64,000 nucleotides of DNA, from positions 2,232,001 to 2,296,000 of the forward strand of contig NZ_CP137734.1 in the NCBI RefSeq assembly GCF_033406955.1, written 5' to 3'. Position numbers and translations under genes: made by a program. This document shows positions 24,860 through 32,780 of this stretch, piece after piece. The notes below the pieces were generated by a model. It saw only the letters and a list, made by a program, of their open reading frames with translations. It was not told the origin of the DNA and did no database searches. Position 1 is the first letter of the stretch, and each line of letters begins with the position of its first letter. This DNA comes from Streptomyces violaceoruber (GTDB lineage: Bacteria > Actinomycetota > Actinomycetes > Streptomycetales > Streptomycetaceae).

Positions 24860-26283
24860 ACCCGCTCGGGCTCCTTGGGCACCGTGCCGGTCCTGGGCAC
24901 CGTGACCGTGACCCGAAGTCCGTGCGGCTCGTGGTGGCCGAAGGAGATCGAGCCGTCGCCCGCCGCGAGCAGCGCCCGGCAGATGGACAGGCCGAGGCCG
25001 GAGCCGTTGATGTTCTGGTGCCGGCCGCTGCGCCAGAAACGGTCGCCCACGCGCGTGAGCTCCTCGTCGGTGAGTCCGGGACCGTTGTCGGTGACGACGA
25101 CGGTGGCGGCGTCCCCGGTGGAGGCGACCTCGACCCGGACGCTCTCGCCGTGCGGCGTGAACTTCACCGCGTTGTCGATGACCGCGTCCAGGGCGCTCGA
25201 CAGGGCCACCGGGTCGGCCCAGCCCGTGGTCGGCGGGCAGTCGCCGACCAGCCGTACGCCCTTGACGTCGGCCGTCGGTGACCAGGCGGCCACCCGCTCG
25301 GCGGCCAGCGCACCGACGTCGGTGACCTTCAGATCGGCCTGGCTGTGCTCGGCCAGCGCCAGGTCGAGCAGGTCGTCCAGGACCCGGGCCAGGCGTTTGC
25401 CCTCGGTCTGGACGGAGGCGATCTCCTCGTTGCCCTCGGGCAGTTCGAGGGCGAGCAGCTCGATGCGCAGCAGGAGGGCGGCGAGCGGGTTGCGCAGCTG
25501 GTGGGAGGCGTCGGCGACGAAGGCCCGCTGCTGCTCCAGAACGTCCTCCACGTGGTCGGCCATCTCGTTGAACGACCGGGCCAGGCGTCTCAGCTCCGGC
25601 GGCCCCCCGGAAGGCGCGACCCGGGACTTCAGCCTCCCGGTGGCGATGTCGTGGGTGGTGGCGTCGAGTACCCGTACCGGCCTGAGCACCCAGCCGGTCA
25701 GCCGCAGCGCCGCACCGACGGCGAGCAGCATCGCGGCGACCTCCCCGGCGCCGATGACGAGCCAGCCGCGCAGGGTGCTCGAACGCATCGAGTCGGTCGG
25801 CGACTCGGTGACGACGACCGCGACCACGTCGCCGTCCCGGATGACCGGCGAGGCCACCACGAGCGTGCCGTCCTGCCAGGGCCACACCTGCGCGGGGTCG
25901 TGGCTGCGGCGGCTGAGCAGCGCCTCGTCGAAGGAGTCGCGGACCTCGCCGGCCTGGGGCAGGAACCACGTCGTGGGCGCGTTGGCCATCGGGATGTGGT
26001 TGCGGTAGAAGACGCCCGCCTTGATGCCGTAGACCTCGTAGTAGCTGGTCAGCTCGGTCTGCAGGGTCTCCAGGCGCTCGTCCGTGTCCGTCCGGCGTGA
26101 GCCGCCCGAGCCGTCCTCCGTGACGAACTGGGCGAGCGAGGCGAAGCGTGCCGTGTCGTCGATGCGGTCGATGACGACCTTCTGCTGCTCCGCGCGGGCG
26201 ACGCTGACGCCGAGCGGCACCCCGAGCGCGAGCAGGACGGCCGCCATCAGGACGATGAGCAGCGGGAGCAGTCGGGTGCTCAC
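24838..26283 (-). CDS. gluK: sensor histidine kinase GluK (glutamate two-component system)
   Basis: 481 residues from GTG 26283. A transmembrane helix at about 5-28 is followed by a ~140-residue extracytoplasmic sensor domain (30-172; double-Cache/PAS-like, with YYEVYGIKAGVFYRNHIPM). A second helix (about 173-198), a HAMP domain, HisKA with His261 (ADASHQLRNPLAALL) and a HATPase_c domain (DAVIDNAVKFT, DNGPGL, GSGLGLSICRAL) follow. It lies 9 nt downstream of the regulator gene. The position between the TAXI gene and gluABCD matches the GluR-GluK glutamate-sensing system described in S. coelicolor, which controls the gluABCD importer; the symbol rests on that synteny. Confidence 0.88.
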   Translation of the reverse strand: MSTRLLPLLIVLMAAVLLALGVPLGVSVARAEQQKVVIDRIDDTARFASLAQFVTEDGSGGSRRTDTDERLETLQTELTSYYEVYGIKAGVFYRNHIPMANAPTTWFLPQAGEVRDSFDEALLSRRSHDPAQVWPWQDGTLVVASPVIRDGDVVAVVVTESPTDSMRSSTLRGWLVIGAGEVAAMLLAVGAALRLTGWVLRPVRVLDATTHDIATGRLKSRVAPSGGPPELRRLARSFNEMADHVEDVLEQQRAFVADASHQLRNPLAALLLRIELLALELPEGNEEIASVQTEGKRLARVLDDLLDLALAEHSQADLKVTDVGALAAERVAAWSPTADVKGVRLVGDCPPTTGWADPVALSSALDAVIDNAVKFTPHGESVRVEVASTGDAATVVVTDNGPGLTDEELTRVGDRFWRSGRHQNINGSGLGLSICRALLAAGDGSISFGHHEPHGLRVTVTVPRTGTVPKEPERVYGLTDR

Positions 26284-26292
26284 GCGGGCCCG

Positions 26293-26979
26293 CTAGGCGG
26301 TGGGGGCGACGAGGCGGTAGCCGACGCCGCGGACGGTCTCGATCAGCGCGGGCATGTGCAGCTTGGAGCGCAGGGACGCGACGTGCACCTCCAGGGTGCG
26401 CCCGGTCCCCTCCCAGCTGGTGCGCCACACCTCGCTGATGATCTGCTCGCGGCGGAAGACCACCCCGGGGCGCTGGGCGAGCAGGGCGAGCAGATCGAAC
26501 TCCTTGCGGGTGAGTTGGACAACCGAACCGTCCACGCTCACCTGGCGTGTCGGCAGCTCGATGCGCACCGCGCCGAGGCGGACCACGGTCTCGGTGCTGC
26601 CGGTGGCGTCCTCGTGGGCGGTGCGCCGGCTGACGGCGTGGATGCGGGCGAGCAGTTCCCCCGTGTCGTACGGCTTGACCACGTAGTCGTCGGCGCCGAG
26701 GTTGAGGCCGTGGATGCGGGAGCGCACGTCGGCCCGCGCGGTGACCATGATGACCGGGGTGCTGGTGCGCTTGCGGATCTTTCCGCAGACCTCGTAGCCG
26801 TCCTGGTCGGGCAGGCCCAGGTCGAGCAGGACGACGCCGAAGCCGTCGACCTCGGGGACGAGCGCCTGGAGCGCCTCCTCGCCGCTGCGCGCGTGGGTGA
26901 CGTCGAAACCGTGCCGTGCCAGGATCGCGGACAGGGCGGCGGCCACGTGGTTGTCGTCCTCGACGAGCAGCAGTCTCAT
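26293..26979 (-). CDS. gluR: OmpR-family response regulator GluR
   Basis: 228 residues from ATG 26979, with AAGGGAG 5 nt upstream; an in-frame upstream extension to 27051 is rejected. The receiver domain has LLLVEDDNH, phospho-acceptor Asp53 (VVLLDLGLPDQDG), VTARAD and the conserved Lys in DDYVVKPYD. The C-terminal winged helix shows LTRKEFDLLALLAQRPGVV, the recognition helix region GRTLEVHVASLRSKL and IETVRGVGYRL. It is divergently oriented to gluA across about 300 bp that carries a candidate binding site. Predicted to control gluABCD in response to glutamate sensed by GluK. Confidence 0.9.
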   Translation of the reverse strand: MRLLLVEDDNHVAAALSAILARHGFDVTHARSGEEALQALVPEVDGFGVVLLDLGLPDQDGYEVCGKIRKRTSTPVIMVTARADVRSRIHGLNLGADDYVVKPYDTGELLARIHAVSRRTAHEDATGSTETVVRLGAVRIELPTRQVSVDGSVVQLTRKEFDLLALLAQRPGVVFRREQIISEVWRTSWEGTGRTLEVHVASLRSKLHMPALIETVRGVGYRLVAPTA

Positions 26980-27281
26980 CCGGGCTCCCTTCGGTTCATC
27001 GGCCGTACGCTCGGGGCGGGTAGAAATCGGGACGGGCTCATGGACGGGCACGCGCGCGTGCGTCCTGTGCAGTGACGCCGATGGAGGGCGACGGCGTCAA
27101 GAGGCTTCCGGTTGCGGCCGCTCGAAGTTATCCGGCCGATATGCGCCCAGCTCACAAGTGCTACGACTCGTGTCCGATTGCTATCGGATCGTGATGCTCA
27201 GATCTCGCTCAGATGTAGAGACGCGACGTGTCCCGGGTCACTACTGTCCTGCGAAACCCAGGAGGACGGAGCCCGAGAGCG
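26980..27281. other. gluR-gluA divergent regulatory region
   Basis: About 300 bp with promoters for both directions. Besides the direct repeat listed separately, it contains a small inverted repeat CCGAT-TGCT-ATCGG at 27174-27187 and a -10-like TACTGT at 27242-27247 on the plus strand. gluA translation starts at 27282 after two purine-rich stretches (GGAGGAC, then GAGAG). Confidence 0.6.
27196..27214. promoter_or_regulatory. 11-bp-spaced direct repeat, candidate GluR binding site
   Basis: GCTCAGAT at 27196-27203 is repeated exactly at 27207-27214, one helical turn apart. This is the arrangement used by OmpR/PhoB-type dimers. It lies about 28 bp upstream of the -10-like TACTGT (27242-27247), a position suited to transcription activation of gluABCD. 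Confidence 0.55.
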
Positions 27282-28058
27282 ATGACCGAAGTATCGGTGG
27301 CCAAGGAAGACAAGGCTGCGACCGGCGAACTGGTCGTCCTGAAGAGTGTCAACAAGCACTTCGGCGCGTTGCACGTGCTCCAGGACATTGACCTGACGAT
27401 TCAGCGCGGCGAGGTCGTCGTGGTCATCGGACCCTCCGGGTCCGGCAAGTCCACCCTGTGCCGCACCATCAACCGGCTGGAGACCGTCGACGACGGTTCG
27501 ATCACGATCGACGGCAAGCCGCTGCCCGCCGAGGGCAAGGAGCTGGCCAGGCTGCGGGCCGACGTCGGCATGGTCTTCCAGTCGTTCAACCTCTTCGCGC
27601 ACAAGACGGTGCTCGAGAACGTGACCCTGGGCCAGGTCAAGGTCCGCAAGGTCGACGCCAAGAAGGCCGAGGAGAAGGCCCGCGCCCTGCTCGACCGGGT
27701 CGGCGTGGGCGCGCAGGCGGACAAGTACCCCGCGCAGCTGTCCGGCGGCCAGCAGCAGCGTGTCGCCATCGCGCGTGCGCTGGCCATGGACCCGAAGGTC
27801 ATGCTCTTCGACGAGCCGACGTCGGCCCTCGACCCGGAGATGATCAACGAGGTCCTCGAGGTCATGAAGCAGCTCGCCGAGGACGGGATGACCATGATCG
27901 TGGTCACGCACGAGATGGGCTTCGCCCGCTCGGCCGCCAACCGCGTGGTGTTCATGGCGGACGGCCGCATCGTCGAAGAGGCCACGCCGGACCAGTTCTT
28001 CAGCAATCCGCGCAGCGACCGTGCCAAGGACTTCCTGTCGAAGATCCTGCACCACTGA
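27282..28058 (+). CDS. gluA: glutamate ABC transporter ATP-binding protein GluA
   Basis: 258 residues. A polar amino acid ABC ATPase: Walker [10 protein letters not shown] at about 49-57, Q-loop VFQSFNLF, signature [15 protein letters not shown], Walker [13 protein letters not shown] and switch His in VVTHEMGFA. It energises uptake of glutamate by GluC/GluD with the lipoprotein GluB as receptor. It is the first gene of gluABCD, whose order matches the corynebacterial and S. coelicolor cluster. Confidence 0.95.
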   Translation: MTEVSVAKEDKAATGELVVLKSVNKHFGALHVLQDIDLTIQRGEVVVVIGPSGSGKSTLCRTINRLETVDDGSITIDGKPLPAEGKELARLRADVGMVFQSFNLFAHKTVLENVTLGQVKVRKVDAKKAEEKARALLDRVGVGAQADKYPAQLSGGQQQRVAIARALAMDPKVMLFDEPTSALDPEMINEVLEVMKQLAEDGMTMIVVTHEMGFARSAANRVVFMADGRIVEEATPDQFFSNPRSDRAKDFLSKILHH

Positions 28059-28122
28059 GATTTCGGAGCGGCTCCGGCGCCCCGCGCCGGCCGCACCGGC
28101 GGCCCGTTCCCGGCAGCCGCAC

Positions 28123-28154
28123 CTGATCGCCTGATCCTCTGATCGTCCGATCGC
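28123..28154. repeat. four tandem 8-bp units upstream of gluB
   Basis: CTGATCGC, CTGATCCT, CTGATCGT and CCGATCGC follow each other directly in the gluA-gluB spacer, ending about 30 nt before the gluB start codon. They may form a local secondary structure or be a slippage product. Confidence 0.6.
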
Positions 28155-28183
28155 AGCTCGATCACAGCCAAAGGATGTCCACC

Positions 28184-29020
28184 ATGAAGCTTCGCAAGGT
28201 CTCCGCCGCCTCGGCCGCCGTGCTCGCCCTCGCCCTGACCGCCACCGCCTGCGGCGGCGACGACAAGGACAGCGGCTCGTCCGACGGTGGCGGCAAGAAG
28301 ATCACCATCGGCATCAAGTTCGACCAGCCCGGCCTCGGCCAGAAGACCCCGGACGGCTACGCGGGCTTCGACGTGGACGTCGCCACGTACGTCGCCAAGA
28401 AGCTCGGCTACACCGAGGACCAGATCGAGTGGAAGGAGTCGAAGAGCGCCGACCGCGAGACCATGCTGCAGCGCGGTGACGTCGACTTCATCGCCGCCAC
28501 GTACTCGATCACCCCCGAGCGCTCGGAGAAGGTCGACTTCGCCGGCCCGTACCTGCTGGCCCACCAGGACGTGCTGATCCGCGCCGACGACGACAAGATC
28601 AAGTCGCCGGAGGACCTGAACGACGCGAAGCTCTGCTCGGTCACCGGCTCGACCTCGGCGCAGAACGTCAAGGACAAGCTCGCGCCCAAGGCCCAGCTGC
28701 AGAAGTACCCGACGTACTCCGCCTGTCTGAACGGCCTGCAGACCGGCGCCATCGACGCGCTGACGACGGACGACTCGATCCTCGCCGGTTACGCCGCCCA
28801 GTCGCAGTTCAAGGGCAAGTTCAAGCTCGGCGGCTTCAAGATGACCAACGAGAACTACGGCATCGGCGTCAAGAAGGGCAGCGACCTCAAGGCCAAGATC
28901 AACGACGCGCTCGAGGCCATGGCCACCGACGGGGCCTGGGACAAGGCCGTGGAGGACAACTTCGGTCCGGCCAACTACAAGAACGAGCCGGCGCCGAAGA
29001 TCGGCGACATCAAGAGCTGA
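28184..29020 (+). CDS. gluB: glutamate-binding lipoprotein GluB
   Basis: 278 residues from ATG 28184; AAGGA lies 8 nt upstream, which favours this ATG over the one 9 nt earlier. The signal peptide ends LALTATACGG, with Cys23 as the lipidation site. The mature part is a family-3 solute-binding protein: KITIGIKFDQPGLGQ, GYAGFDVDVATYVAKKLG, ADRETMLQRGDVDFIAATYS, SVTGSTSAQNVKD and GIGVKKGSDLKAKINDAL. It captures glutamate outside the membrane and delivers it to GluCD. A hairpin after its stop probably keeps its transcript level above that of the permease genes. Confidence 0.94.
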   Translation: MKLRKVSAASAAVLALALTATACGGDDKDSGSSDGGGKKITIGIKFDQPGLGQKTPDGYAGFDVDVATYVAKKLGYTEDQIEWKESKSADRETMLQRGDVDFIAATYSITPERSEKVDFAGPYLLAHQDVLIRADDDKIKSPEDLNDAKLCSVTGSTSAQNVKDKLAPKAQLQKYPTYSACLNGLQTGAIDALTTDDSILAGYAAQSQFKGKFKLGGFKMTNENYGIGVKKGSDLKAKINDALEAMATDGAWDKAVEDNFGPANYKNEPAPKIGDIKS

Positions 29021-29026
29021 GGCCGG

Positions 29027-29076
29027 GCCCGCCCCGGTGCGCCGCCCTCCGGAAGGGGCGGCGCGCCGGGGCGGGC
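29027..29076 (+). terminator. partial terminator/attenuating hairpin between gluB and gluC
   Basis: GCCCGCCCCGG-T-GCGCCGCCC pairs with GGGCGGCGCGCCGGGGCGGGC across a 7-8-nt loop, a long GC-only stem within the 84-nt gluB-gluC spacer. It lacks a T-tract. Such hairpins after binding-protein genes commonly protect the upstream mRNA and reduce read-through into the permease genes. Confidence 0.72.
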
Positions 29077-29104
29077 ATCCCTACACGCGGAAGCGCGGGA
29101 GATC

Positions 29105-29773
29105 GTGTTCGACTTTCTTCAGGATTACGACCTGTTGGGAGCCTTCTGGACGACAGTGCAGCTCGCTGCACTGTCAGCCGTCGGCTCCCTGATCTGGGGC
29201 ACCATACTGGCCGCCATGCGCGTCGGCCCGGTGCCGTTGATGCGCGGCCTCGGCGCCGCGTACGTGAACACCGTGCGGAACATCCCGCTCACCGTCATCA
29301 TCTTGTTCGCGTCCCTCGGTCTCAACCAGACCCTCGGCGTCACACTCGGCGGCGGCGACAGCTTCGAGACGATCAACTTCCGGCTCGCCGTCCTGGGTCT
29401 GGTCCTCTACACCTCGGCCTTCGTGTGTGAAGCCCTGCGTTCCGGCATCAACACCGTGCCCGTCGGTCAGGCGGAGGCGGCCCGGGCGATCGGGCTGAGC
29501 TTCGGTCAGGTGCTGCGCCTGGTGGTGCTGCCGCAGGCGTTCCGCTCCACGGTCGGCCCGCTGGCGAACGTACTGATCGCACTCATCAAGAACACCACGG
29601 TCGCCGCGGCCATCGGCGTTGCCGAAGCCGCCGCGCTGATGAAGGACATGATCGAGAACGAGGCGCAGCTGCTGCTGATCTCCGCGATCATCGCCGTCGG
29701 CTTCGTGATCCTGACGCTGCCGACCGGTCTGATTCTCGGCTGGGTGGGCAAGAAGGTGGCGGTGAAGCGATGA
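29105..29773 (+). CDS. gluC: glutamate ABC transporter permease GluC
   Basis: 222 residues from GTG 29105, with GGGAG upstream. A HisM-type permease with about five transmembrane helices and the EAA loop at EAARAIGLSFGQVLRLVVLPQA, which docks on GluA. Its stop overlaps the gluD start by 4 nt (ATGA), so the two permease subunits are coupled. Confidence 0.94.
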   Translation: MFDFLQDYDLLGAFWTTVQLAALSAVGSLIWGTILAAMRVGPVPLMRGLGAAYVNTVRNIPLTVIILFASLGLNQTLGVTLGGGDSFETINFRLAVLGLVLYTSAFVCEALRSGINTVPVGQAEAARAIGLSFGQVLRLVVLPQAFRSTVGPLANVLIALIKNTTVAAAIGVAEAAALMKDMIENEAQLLLISAIIAVGFVILTLPTGLILGWVGKKVAVKR

Positions 29774-30657
29774 GTTCCGTTCTCTACGACGCGCAGGGGC
29801 CGCGCGCCAAGCGACGCAACGTCGTGTTCACGGCCGTCTTCGTGGTGGTCGTCCTGGCCCTGCTGTGGTGGGTCTACACGACCCTCGACGAGAAGGGCCA
29901 GCTCGACTGGGCGAAGTGGCAGATGTTCTTCACCAGCGACGAGCCCTGGTCGACGTACATCTGGCCCGGCCTGCAGAACACCCTCAAGGCCGCGGCTCTC
30001 TCCATGGTCATCGCGCTGCCGCTCGGTGCCGTGCTCGGCATCGCCCGGCTGTCGGACCACGCGTGGGTACGGATTCCGGTCGCGATCGTGGTGGAGTTCT
30101 TCCGCTCGATCCCCGTGCTGGTCCTGATGATCTTCGGTCTGGCCCTGTTCGCCGAGTACACCGACGTCAGTTCGGACGACCGTCCGCTGTACGCGGTCGT
30201 CACGGGCCTGGTGCTGTACAACGCCTCCGTCCTCGCGGAGATCGTCCGGGCAGGCATCCTCGCGCTGCCCAAGGGGCAGGCCGAGGGAGCGATGGCGATC
30301 GGGTTGCGCAAGGGGCAGTCGATGCGGCTGATCCTGCTGCCGCAGGCGGTCACCACGATGCTCCCGGCCATCGTCAGCCAGCTCGTCGTGATCCTCAAGG
30401 ACACCGCGCTCGGTGGTGCGGTCCTCACCTTCCCCGAGCTGCTCGCCTCGGCCAACACGATGAGCGGCTACTACGGCGCCAACGTGATCGCCAGCTTCAC
30501 CGTGGTCGCGGTGATCTACATCGCGCTCAACTTCTCCCTCACCACCTTCGCGAGCTGGCTGGAGCGCCGGCTGCGGCGGGCGAAGAAGTCGACCGGTGCG
30601 GTGCTCAGCGCGGACGACGTGGAGACCGCCGATGCCGGAACGGTCGGCAAGGTCTAG
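29770..30657 (+). CDS. gluD: glutamate ABC transporter permease GluD
   Basis: 295 residues from ATG 29770. The N-terminal segment is longer than in GluC. Permease helices begin around residue 20, and the coupling EAA-type loop is GAMAIGLRKGQSMRLILLPQA. PALNNTLK-like WPGLQNTLKAAALSM and VVEFFRSIPVLVLMIF are typical of polar amino acid permeases. It forms the heterodimeric channel with GluC. The C-terminal tail is Lys/Arg-rich then acidic. A hairpin terminator follows 36 nt after the stop. Confidence 0.94.
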   Translation: MSSVLYDAQGPRAKRRNVVFTAVFVVVVLALLWWVYTTLDEKGQLDWAKWQMFFTSDEPWSTYIWPGLQNTLKAAALSMVIALPLGAVLGIARLSDHAWVRIPVAIVVEFFRSIPVLVLMIFGLALFAEYTDVSSDDRPLYAVVTGLVLYNASVLAEIVRAGILALPKGQAEGAMAIGLRKGQSMRLILLPQAVTTMLPAIVSQLVVILKDTALGGAVLTFPELLASANTMSGYYGANVIASFTVVAVIYIALNFSLTTFASWLERRLRRAKKSTGAVLSADDVETADAGTVGKV

Positions 30658-30693
30658 CACACCTGACACTCGGTCATCTCGTATGACCATAGG

Positions 30694-30725
30694 CGGAGGC
30701 CGTGGCATGATCGCCACGGCCTCCG
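30694..30725 (+). terminator. hairpin terminator of the glu operon
   Basis: CGGAGGCCGTGGC at 30694-30706 pairs perfectly with GCCACGGCCTCCG at 30713-30725 across the loop ATGATC. Confidence 0.85.
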
Positions 30726-30842
30726 TCGCTTGACGCAAGCAGCGGCAATAGGTTGCATACGTTCTGTGACCGTGCACCCTGCTCAAATGTCCTGTTCACC
30801 CACGTCCCCCGGGACACCGCCACGGGCAGGGGGCGCCGCACC

Positions 30843-32468
30843 GTGGACCCGGTGATCATCACCGGAGCGGGGCCCGTCGGGCTCACGCTCGCCCTGGCGC
30901 TGGCGCGGCAGGAGGTGCCCTGCGTCGTCCTCGACGAGGGACCCGGCAAGGACGAACCGCGCCCCGCGCGCACCGTCGTCCTGCGCGAGGAGGCCGTCGC
31001 GCTCGTCGAGCGGCTGACCGGCGCACCGCTGACGGGGCTGGGTTCGCGTTGGGCCGGATGGCGGTCGATGCGGCGCAAGCAGGTGACGCGCGGGGTCGTG
31101 TTCGGCGACGCCGACCGGGCCCCCCTGCACATCGCCCAGCACGAGCTGGCCGGGGTCCTGCGCACGGCGCTCGCCCGCGAGCGGCTGGTCAGGATCGCCG
31201 TGGACAGCCGACTGGACGGCATCGAGCAGGAGAAGTCCGGCGTCACGGCCCACACCCGCGGCCCCGCCGGCACGTGGTGGCGCGGCAGTTACCTGGTCGG
31301 CTGCGACGGCCCGCGCTCCACCGTCCGCAAGCTCCAGGACATCCGCTTCCCCGGCCGTACGGCGGTGGAACGATACGCCGTCGCCGCACTGCGGACCGAA
31401 CTCCCGTGGCCCGACGAGGCGTTGCTCCACCGCATGCCGCCGTGGCGGACGGCCGGGCCCTCGACCGGCGAGGTGGTCGGCCGCCCGCTGCCGGACGGCG
31501 TGTGGCGCCTGGACTGGCTGCTGCCGCCCGGCAAGGACCTGGTCACGCCCGAACTGCTGGTGAACCGGATCCGCGAGACCCTCGCCGGATGGGCGGCCGA
31601 CGGTTCGACCCCGTCATACGAGCTCCTCGACACCGGCGTCCACACGGTCCACCACCGCCTCGCCCGCCGCTGGCGGGTGGGCCGGGTGCTGCTGGCCGGG
31701 GATGCGGCGCATCTGCTGGGCGCGCTGGGCACGCAGGGCCTGGAGGAGGGGCTCCTGGACGCGGACAACCTCGCCTGGAAACTGGCCCTGGCCTGGCACC
31801 ACGGGCCACGTGAGGCGCTGCTCGACAGCTACCAGCAGGAACGTCGGGCGGCGATCTCCGCGCGGCTGCGCGCCGCCGACCAGTTGCTCCCGCTGGTGCG
31901 CGGCGGCGGCGGACTGCGCGCCTACGTGCCCGGCTCCGCCCGCGGCAACGACGCACTGCTGACGGACGGTCACCTCGGCCGCGGCACGCTGGGCGCGCAG
32001 GGAACGTACGCCGACTCGCCGCTCGCGCCCGAGGCCCTCGGCGGGGAGGTGTCCGTGGGTACACCGCCGGGGACACCCGTCACCGATGTGCGCGTCACAG
32101 CGGAGGACGGCACCTTCGTACGGCTGCGCGACCGGCTGGGGCGCGGGGCGCTGCTGGTGGTACTGATCGCGCCGGGCACCGGGGTGTGGGACCGCAAGCA
32201 CTGGGTGACGGCCGGGATCATGCCCCGGCTGGCGGCCGCGGTGACCGCGCTGCCCCACCACGCCGAGCTGCTGGTCGCCGAGAGCTACCCGGGTGCCGCG
32301 GCCCACACGGTGCTGCTCGTGCGGCCCGACGGCCACCTGGTCACGGCACTGAACGGGGTGCGCCCGGCCGACCTCTACGCGGCTGCCGAGAGCGCGTTGG
32401 GCGGGGCGGCGGCCAGGGCGGCGACCGAGGCCGCGGAGGGGGCGGGGGCCGCGGCGGGTTCACGCTGA
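30843..32468 (+). CDS. FAD-dependent aromatic-ring-hydroxylase-type monooxygenase
   Basis: 541 residues from GTG 30843, with AGGGGG 9 nt upstream. The N-terminal Rossmann motif is VIITGAGPVGLTLALALARQ (about 4-23). The middle DG motif is VGCDGPRSTVRK, and the FAD ribityl motif is VLLAGDAAHLLGALGTQGLEEGL. These are the hallmarks of group A flavoprotein monooxygenases (PheA/MhpA/RdmE type). A C-terminal thioredoxin-like domain (from about 435: GRGALLVVLIAPG onward) is present, as in phenol hydroxylase relatives. The substrate cannot be told from sequence. It stands alone; the next operon starts about 110 nt downstream with its own promoter. Confidence 0.88.
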   Translation: MDPVIITGAGPVGLTLALALARQEVPCVVLDEGPGKDEPRPARTVVLREEAVALVERLTGAPLTGLGSRWAGWRSMRRKQVTRGVVFGDADRAPLHIAQHELAGVLRTALARERLVRIAVDSRLDGIEQEKSGVTAHTRGPAGTWWRGSYLVGCDGPRSTVRKLQDIRFPGRTAVERYAVAALRTELPWPDEALLHRMPPWRTAGPSTGEVVGRPLPDGVWRLDWLLPPGKDLVTPELLVNRIRETLAGWAADGSTPSYELLDTGVHTVHHRLARRWRVGRVLLAGDAAHLLGALGTQGLEEGLLDADNLAWKLALAWHHGPREALLDSYQQERRAAISARLRAADQLLPLVRGGGGLRAYVPGSARGNDALLTDGHLGRGTLGAQGTYADSPLAPEALGGEVSVGTPPGTPVTDVRVTAEDGTFVRLRDRLGRGALLVVLIAPGTGVWDRKHWVTAGIMPRLAAAVTALPHHAELLVAESYPGAAAHTVLLVRPDGHLVTALNGVRPADLYAAAESALGGAAARAATEAAEGAGAAAGSR

Positions 32469-32576
32469 GCGGTCACGACCAGCGGTCGCGTCCAGCGGTC
32501 GCGTCGGCCGGGTGCCGGTCCCGCCGCCCGTCCGGACGCCCGGGGGCGCGGTCGCTGTCCGCATGGTGACGCTGAG

Positions 32577-32605
32577 TTGACCGGCCCGCACCGTCATGGT
32601 CTACT
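32577..32605 (+). promoter_or_regulatory. predicted promoter of the leader peptide-cdo-rhodanese operon
   Basis: TTGACC at 32577-32582, a 17-nt spacer and TCTACT at 32600-32605. The predicted start point near 32612 leaves a short 5' leader before the GTG of the leader peptide. Confidence 0.5.
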
Positions 32606-32627
32606 CCGGATCGTGACCGACACCTGT

Positions 32628-32699
32628 GTGTGCCTGTGGCGGAGGGTCCATATGGACCTCGTCCGCTATGCGGGCTGCGTGTGTCGTCCGTCCTGCTGA
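32628..32699 (+). CDS. Cys-rich leader peptide (putative cysteine-responsive attenuator)
   Basis: A 23-codon frame from GTG 32628 to TGA 32697-32699. It encodes the core WRRVHMDLVRYAG with Cys at positions 2, 17, 19 and 23, the last just before the stop. The RR-x-H-x-DL-x-R core followed by terminal Cys is the pattern of the short leader peptides found upstream of sulfur-metabolism genes in Streptomyces. In mycobacteria, Cys-rich upstream frames have been shown to act as cysteine-responsive attenuators. It precedes a cysteine-degrading enzyme by 81 nt. Recognition is by core pattern and context; the ribosome binding site is weak. Confidence 0.75.
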   Translation: MCLWRRVHMDLVRYAGCVCRPSC

Positions 32700-32780
32700 A
32701 TTCGCCTCCCCTTTCCTTCGCGCGCCCCGCCCGTCGACATGCCGCCGCGCGCTCCCTTGCGAACTCCCAGGACGGTACCC

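Larger units (their letters stand above)
32469..32780. other. regulatory region upstream of the cysteine dioxygenase operon
   Basis: This 312-bp gap holds three loosely repeated 13-14-nt units (AGCGGTCRCG, 32467-32507), a predicted promoter (32577-32605), a Cys-rich leader peptide (32628-32699) and then a C/T-rich unstructured stretch (about 32700-32760) that could serve as a Rho loading region before the dioxygenase start. Confidence 0.65.
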
